From contig JAYFPY010000038.1 of NCBI GenBank assembly GCA_034927505.1, positions 1-7,225 on the forward strand: 7,225 nt of DNA, given 5' to 3'. Within the stretch, counting starts at the first letter, position 1, and every line of letters starts with the position of its first letter. Below are positions 5,803 through 7,225 of the stretch, in pieces. Below the pieces are notes generated by a model. It had not been told where the DNA came from and made no database searches. It saw only the letters and a list, made by a program, of their open reading frames with translations. The stretch comes from RUG100 sp034927505 (lineage in GTDB: Bacteria; Bacillota; Clostridia; Peptostreptococcales; Anaerovoracaceae). The position numbers were made by a program, and so were the translations under genes.

Positions 5803-6741
5803 ATGGATATAATAACATTGGCGGTAAAGGCGGTATTTCCCATACTGGCGCTCATGGCCATAGGCTACGGGTGCCGGAGGGGCGGCCTTTTGACAGAAGA
5901 ATTGATACGTAAAGTAAACAGAGTGGTGTTCATGGTTTTCCTGCCCACTCTGATTTTTGTTAACCTGTATTCCACGGATTTTCTGGATATTCTCAACTGG
6001 AAGATAATTGGATTTATTGCAATGAGCACCACGGTAGTTTTTGTACTGGGGTTCATCATCGTGCCGCTGCTGGAGAAGAACAACCCTCGTCGAGGAGTGA
6101 TCGTCCAGGGCATGTTCAGGGGGAACGGCGTGTATATCGGTCTGCCTGTCATGATAGCTCTCACCGGGAAAAGCCACGTAGGGCTTATGGCGCTGGCTCT
6201 TGCGGTGATCGTGATACTCTACAATATATACTCGGTGATCGTCCTTGAGACTTTCAGGCACAGTAAAATAAATATCGGCGCTATGCTGCGGAACATTATC
6301 AAAAATCCGATGATAATCGGAGCCCTGGCCGGAATAGCCGCAGTTGTATCCGGCTTGAAGATACCGTCAGTATGCATGACTGTGCTGGACGATATAGGAG
6401 GATGCGCGACTCCGCTGGCTCTTATAATGCTGGGAGGAAGCTTTGTGTTTACTGCTGCGGGACAATATAAAAAGCAGCTGTTTGCGACAGTGTTCGTAAA
6501 ACTGATACTGGCTCCGGCGATCTTTCTGCCTATAGCCATACTTCTGCAATTCTCTGTTTATGAATTTGCAGTAGTCTTTTCTATTCTGTGTGCGCCTACG
6601 GCTGTTGCGACTTTTACGGTGGCTCAGCAGATGGGAGGAGACGGAAAGCTGGCCGGACAGATCGTGGTCTGCTCATCTGTATGCTCTATCGTTACTATAT
6701 TTATCTGGATAATAATCATGCAGCAGTATGTGGTGGCGTGA
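5803..6741 (+). CDS. AEC-family permease (auxin efflux carrier / malate permease family, PF03547)
   Basis: This is an integral membrane protein of 312 residues, the usual length for AEC transporters, whose bacterial members have been linked to export or uptake of organic acids and amino acids. About ten membrane helices can be placed (roughly 5-23, 36-55, 66-88, 99-120, 126-148, 166-184, 200-219, 226-247, 252-272, 286-306), arranged as two repeats of five. Family landmarks are FRGNGVYIGLP (105-115), IIKNPMIIGALAGI (165-178), ATPLALIMLGGSF (202-214) and APTAVATFTVAQQMGGD (264-280). The ATG directly follows the TAA of the aspartate kinase gene, and no Shine-Dalgarno sequence stands at the proper distance, so translation probably depends on ribosomes finishing the kinase gene. 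Its place behind metK and aspartate kinase suggests a substrate tied to aspartate-family or methionine metabolism; that is inference only, and the family assignment does not identify the cargo or the direction of transport. Confidence 0.9.
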   Translation: MDIITLAVKAVFPILALMAIGYGCRRGGLLTEELIRKVNRVVFMVFLPTLIFVNLYSTDFLDILNWKIIGFIAMSTTVVFVLGFIIVPLLEKNNPRRGVIVQGMFRGNGVYIGLPVMIALTGKSHVGLMALALAVIVILYNIYSVIVLETFRHSKINIGAMLRNIIKNPMIIGALAGIAAVVSGLKIPSVCMTVLDDIGGCATPLALIMLGGSFVFTAAGQYKKQLFATVFVKLILAPAIFLPIAILLQFSVYEFAVVFSILCAPTAVATFTVAQQMGGDGKLAGQIVVCSSVCSIVTIFIWIIIMQQYVVA

Positions 6742-6750
6742 AGAGAGATA

Positions 6751-6759
6751 TGGTATACT
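6751..6759 (+). promoter_or_regulatory. Possible extended -10 promoter before the small membrane protein gene
   Basis: TGGTATACT fits the extended -10 form (TGn plus TATACT, one base off TATAAT) 41 nt upstream of the ATG at 6800. No credible -35 box stands at the right distance (TGGTGG at 17 bp). It could give the last gene some expression independent of SAM. Confidence 0.4.
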
Positions 6760-6799
6760 AGCAGGAGGGTATAGACAGTTTTATAAGGGAGTGTTATTT

Positions 6800-7177
6800 A
6801 TGGAAGCTTTAACTATTATTTTCATTATATCTATAATCGCATTATGTGCAGCAGCTGCAGCAGCAGTGTTTATTATCAGAAAGCCGTTCAAAGGATCTGA
6901 AGGGACCGGCAGGTCAGAAGATTCGACTCCGAAAAAAGGCCCTCAATTCAAAAAACATTATTTTGCACCATACATTACATATGTGATAAAGCTGATCATG
7001 TACATAGGATGCAGCGCACTGTTTTTGGTGTATGTAATAGAAAAACAGACGCCGGACAGACTATGGATGTCAGGCGTGTTCATAGTATGGGCGATAGTGA
7101 TCGTTATACTGGCCTTTGAGACCAGGCAGCTGAACATGTTTCGAAAGAAGAGAGAAGTGTATGCGGCCGGAAAATAA
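6800..7177 (+). CDS. Small uncharacterised membrane protein, three predicted helices
   Basis: This 125-residue protein is not recognised. It has three hydrophobic segments (about 4-26, 58-80 and 89-106), the first containing a run of alanines (CAAAAAAVF), separated by a polar, charged stretch (27-55, with GSEGTGRSEDSTPKKG) and ending in a basic tail (RKKREVYAAGK). The positive residues after the first and third helices suggest those ends face the cytoplasm. An ATG at 6728, overlapping the permease gene, is in frame, but the start at 6800 is preferred: AAGGGAG (6785-6791) lies 8 nt before it, and the residues between (MWWREERYGILAGGY) look untranslated. It follows the permease gene with a 58-nt gap and no terminator, so it can be read through from the metK operon, and it may have its own weak promoter. 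A strong terminator follows. No function can be given. Confidence 0.8.
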   Translation: MEALTIIFIISIIALCAAAAAAVFIIRKPFKGSEGTGRSEDSTPKKGPQFKKHYFAPYITYVIKLIMYIGCSALFLVYVIEKQTPDRLWMSGVFIVWAIVIVILAFETRQLNMFRKKREVYAAGK

Positions 7178-7188
7178 TATGCAAAAAC

Positions 7189-7222
7189 AAAATGCACCGG
7201 GATCTGTCTCCGGTGCATTTTT
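7189..7222 (+). terminator. Intrinsic terminator ending the operon
   Basis: AAAATGCACCGG (7189-7200) pairs perfectly with CCGGTGCATTTT (7210-7221) around the 9-nt loop GATCTGTCT; the T residues of the right arm form the U tract (7218-7222). It begins 11 nt after the stop codon of the small membrane protein. On the minus strand the A-rich left arm would also give a U tract, so it may act in both directions. Confidence 0.92.
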
Positions 7223-7225
7223 ATA

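Noticed and set aside
6728..6799. Upstream in-frame ATG at 6728 for the small membrane protein
   Set aside because: It overlaps the permease gene, lacks a ribosome binding site and adds a non-membrane-like segment, while the ATG at 6800 has a well-spaced AAGGGAG.
6850..6869. GCA/GCAGCT-type short repeat as a possible regulatory palindrome
   Set aside because: It is simply the codon run for the alanine stretch in the first membrane helix of the small protein; it is short and not at a regulatory position.

Overview
The window looks like chromosomal DNA of a low-to-medium-GC Gram-positive anaerobe of the Clostridia. This rests on the frequent AGA arginine codons and ATA isoleucine codons, the strong GGAGG-type ribosome binding sites, the sigma-A-like promoters, the many intrinsic terminators and an S-box (SAM-I) riboswitch in front of metK. 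A finer placement, for example the Eubacteriales Family XIII/Anaerovoracaceae group, would be a guess. I see no mobile element, CRISPR array, tRNA or rRNA.

Layout from left to right. The window opens inside a saccharopine dehydrogenase-family gene that is cut off at its 5' side and ends at 721, followed by an intrinsic terminator (762-790). A putative promoter (796-823) then drives a monocistronic, leaderless-protein (no signal peptide) serine hydrolase of the beta-lactamase/PF00144 family (862-1881). Its stop codon directly abuts the stop codon of a convergent minus-strand gene (1882-3048) encoding a 388-residue acidic-tailed protein I do not recognise. One hairpin covers both stop codons and can terminate transcription from both sides.

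The region 3049-3306 is the regulatory centre. Two near-consensus promoters point in opposite directions with their -35 boxes touching (3079-3084 on minus, 3073-3078 on plus). The minus one places the predicted transcript start almost on the ATG of the unknown gene. The plus one starts a leader of about 200 nt holding a SAM-I riboswitch (3124-3237) and its terminator (3253-3279).

Downstream of the riboswitch lie metK (S-adenosylmethionine synthetase), an aspartate kinase with two C-terminal ACT domains, and an AEC-family permease. They join with no spacer at all: each ATG directly follows the previous stop codon. The three therefore form one tight transcription unit in which SAM probably limits its own synthesis, entry of aspartate into the aspartate-family pathway, and an exporter or permease of unknown substrate. 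A small three-helix membrane protein (6800-7177) follows, with a good ribosome binding site and a possible promoter of its own, and a strong intrinsic terminator closes the unit at 7189-7222.

The genes are mostly ordinary housekeeping and accessory metabolism. The least expected points are the unknown 388-residue protein with its apparently leaderless, promoter-overlapping start, and the placing of an aspartate kinase and an AEC permease under a SAM riboswitch together with metK.
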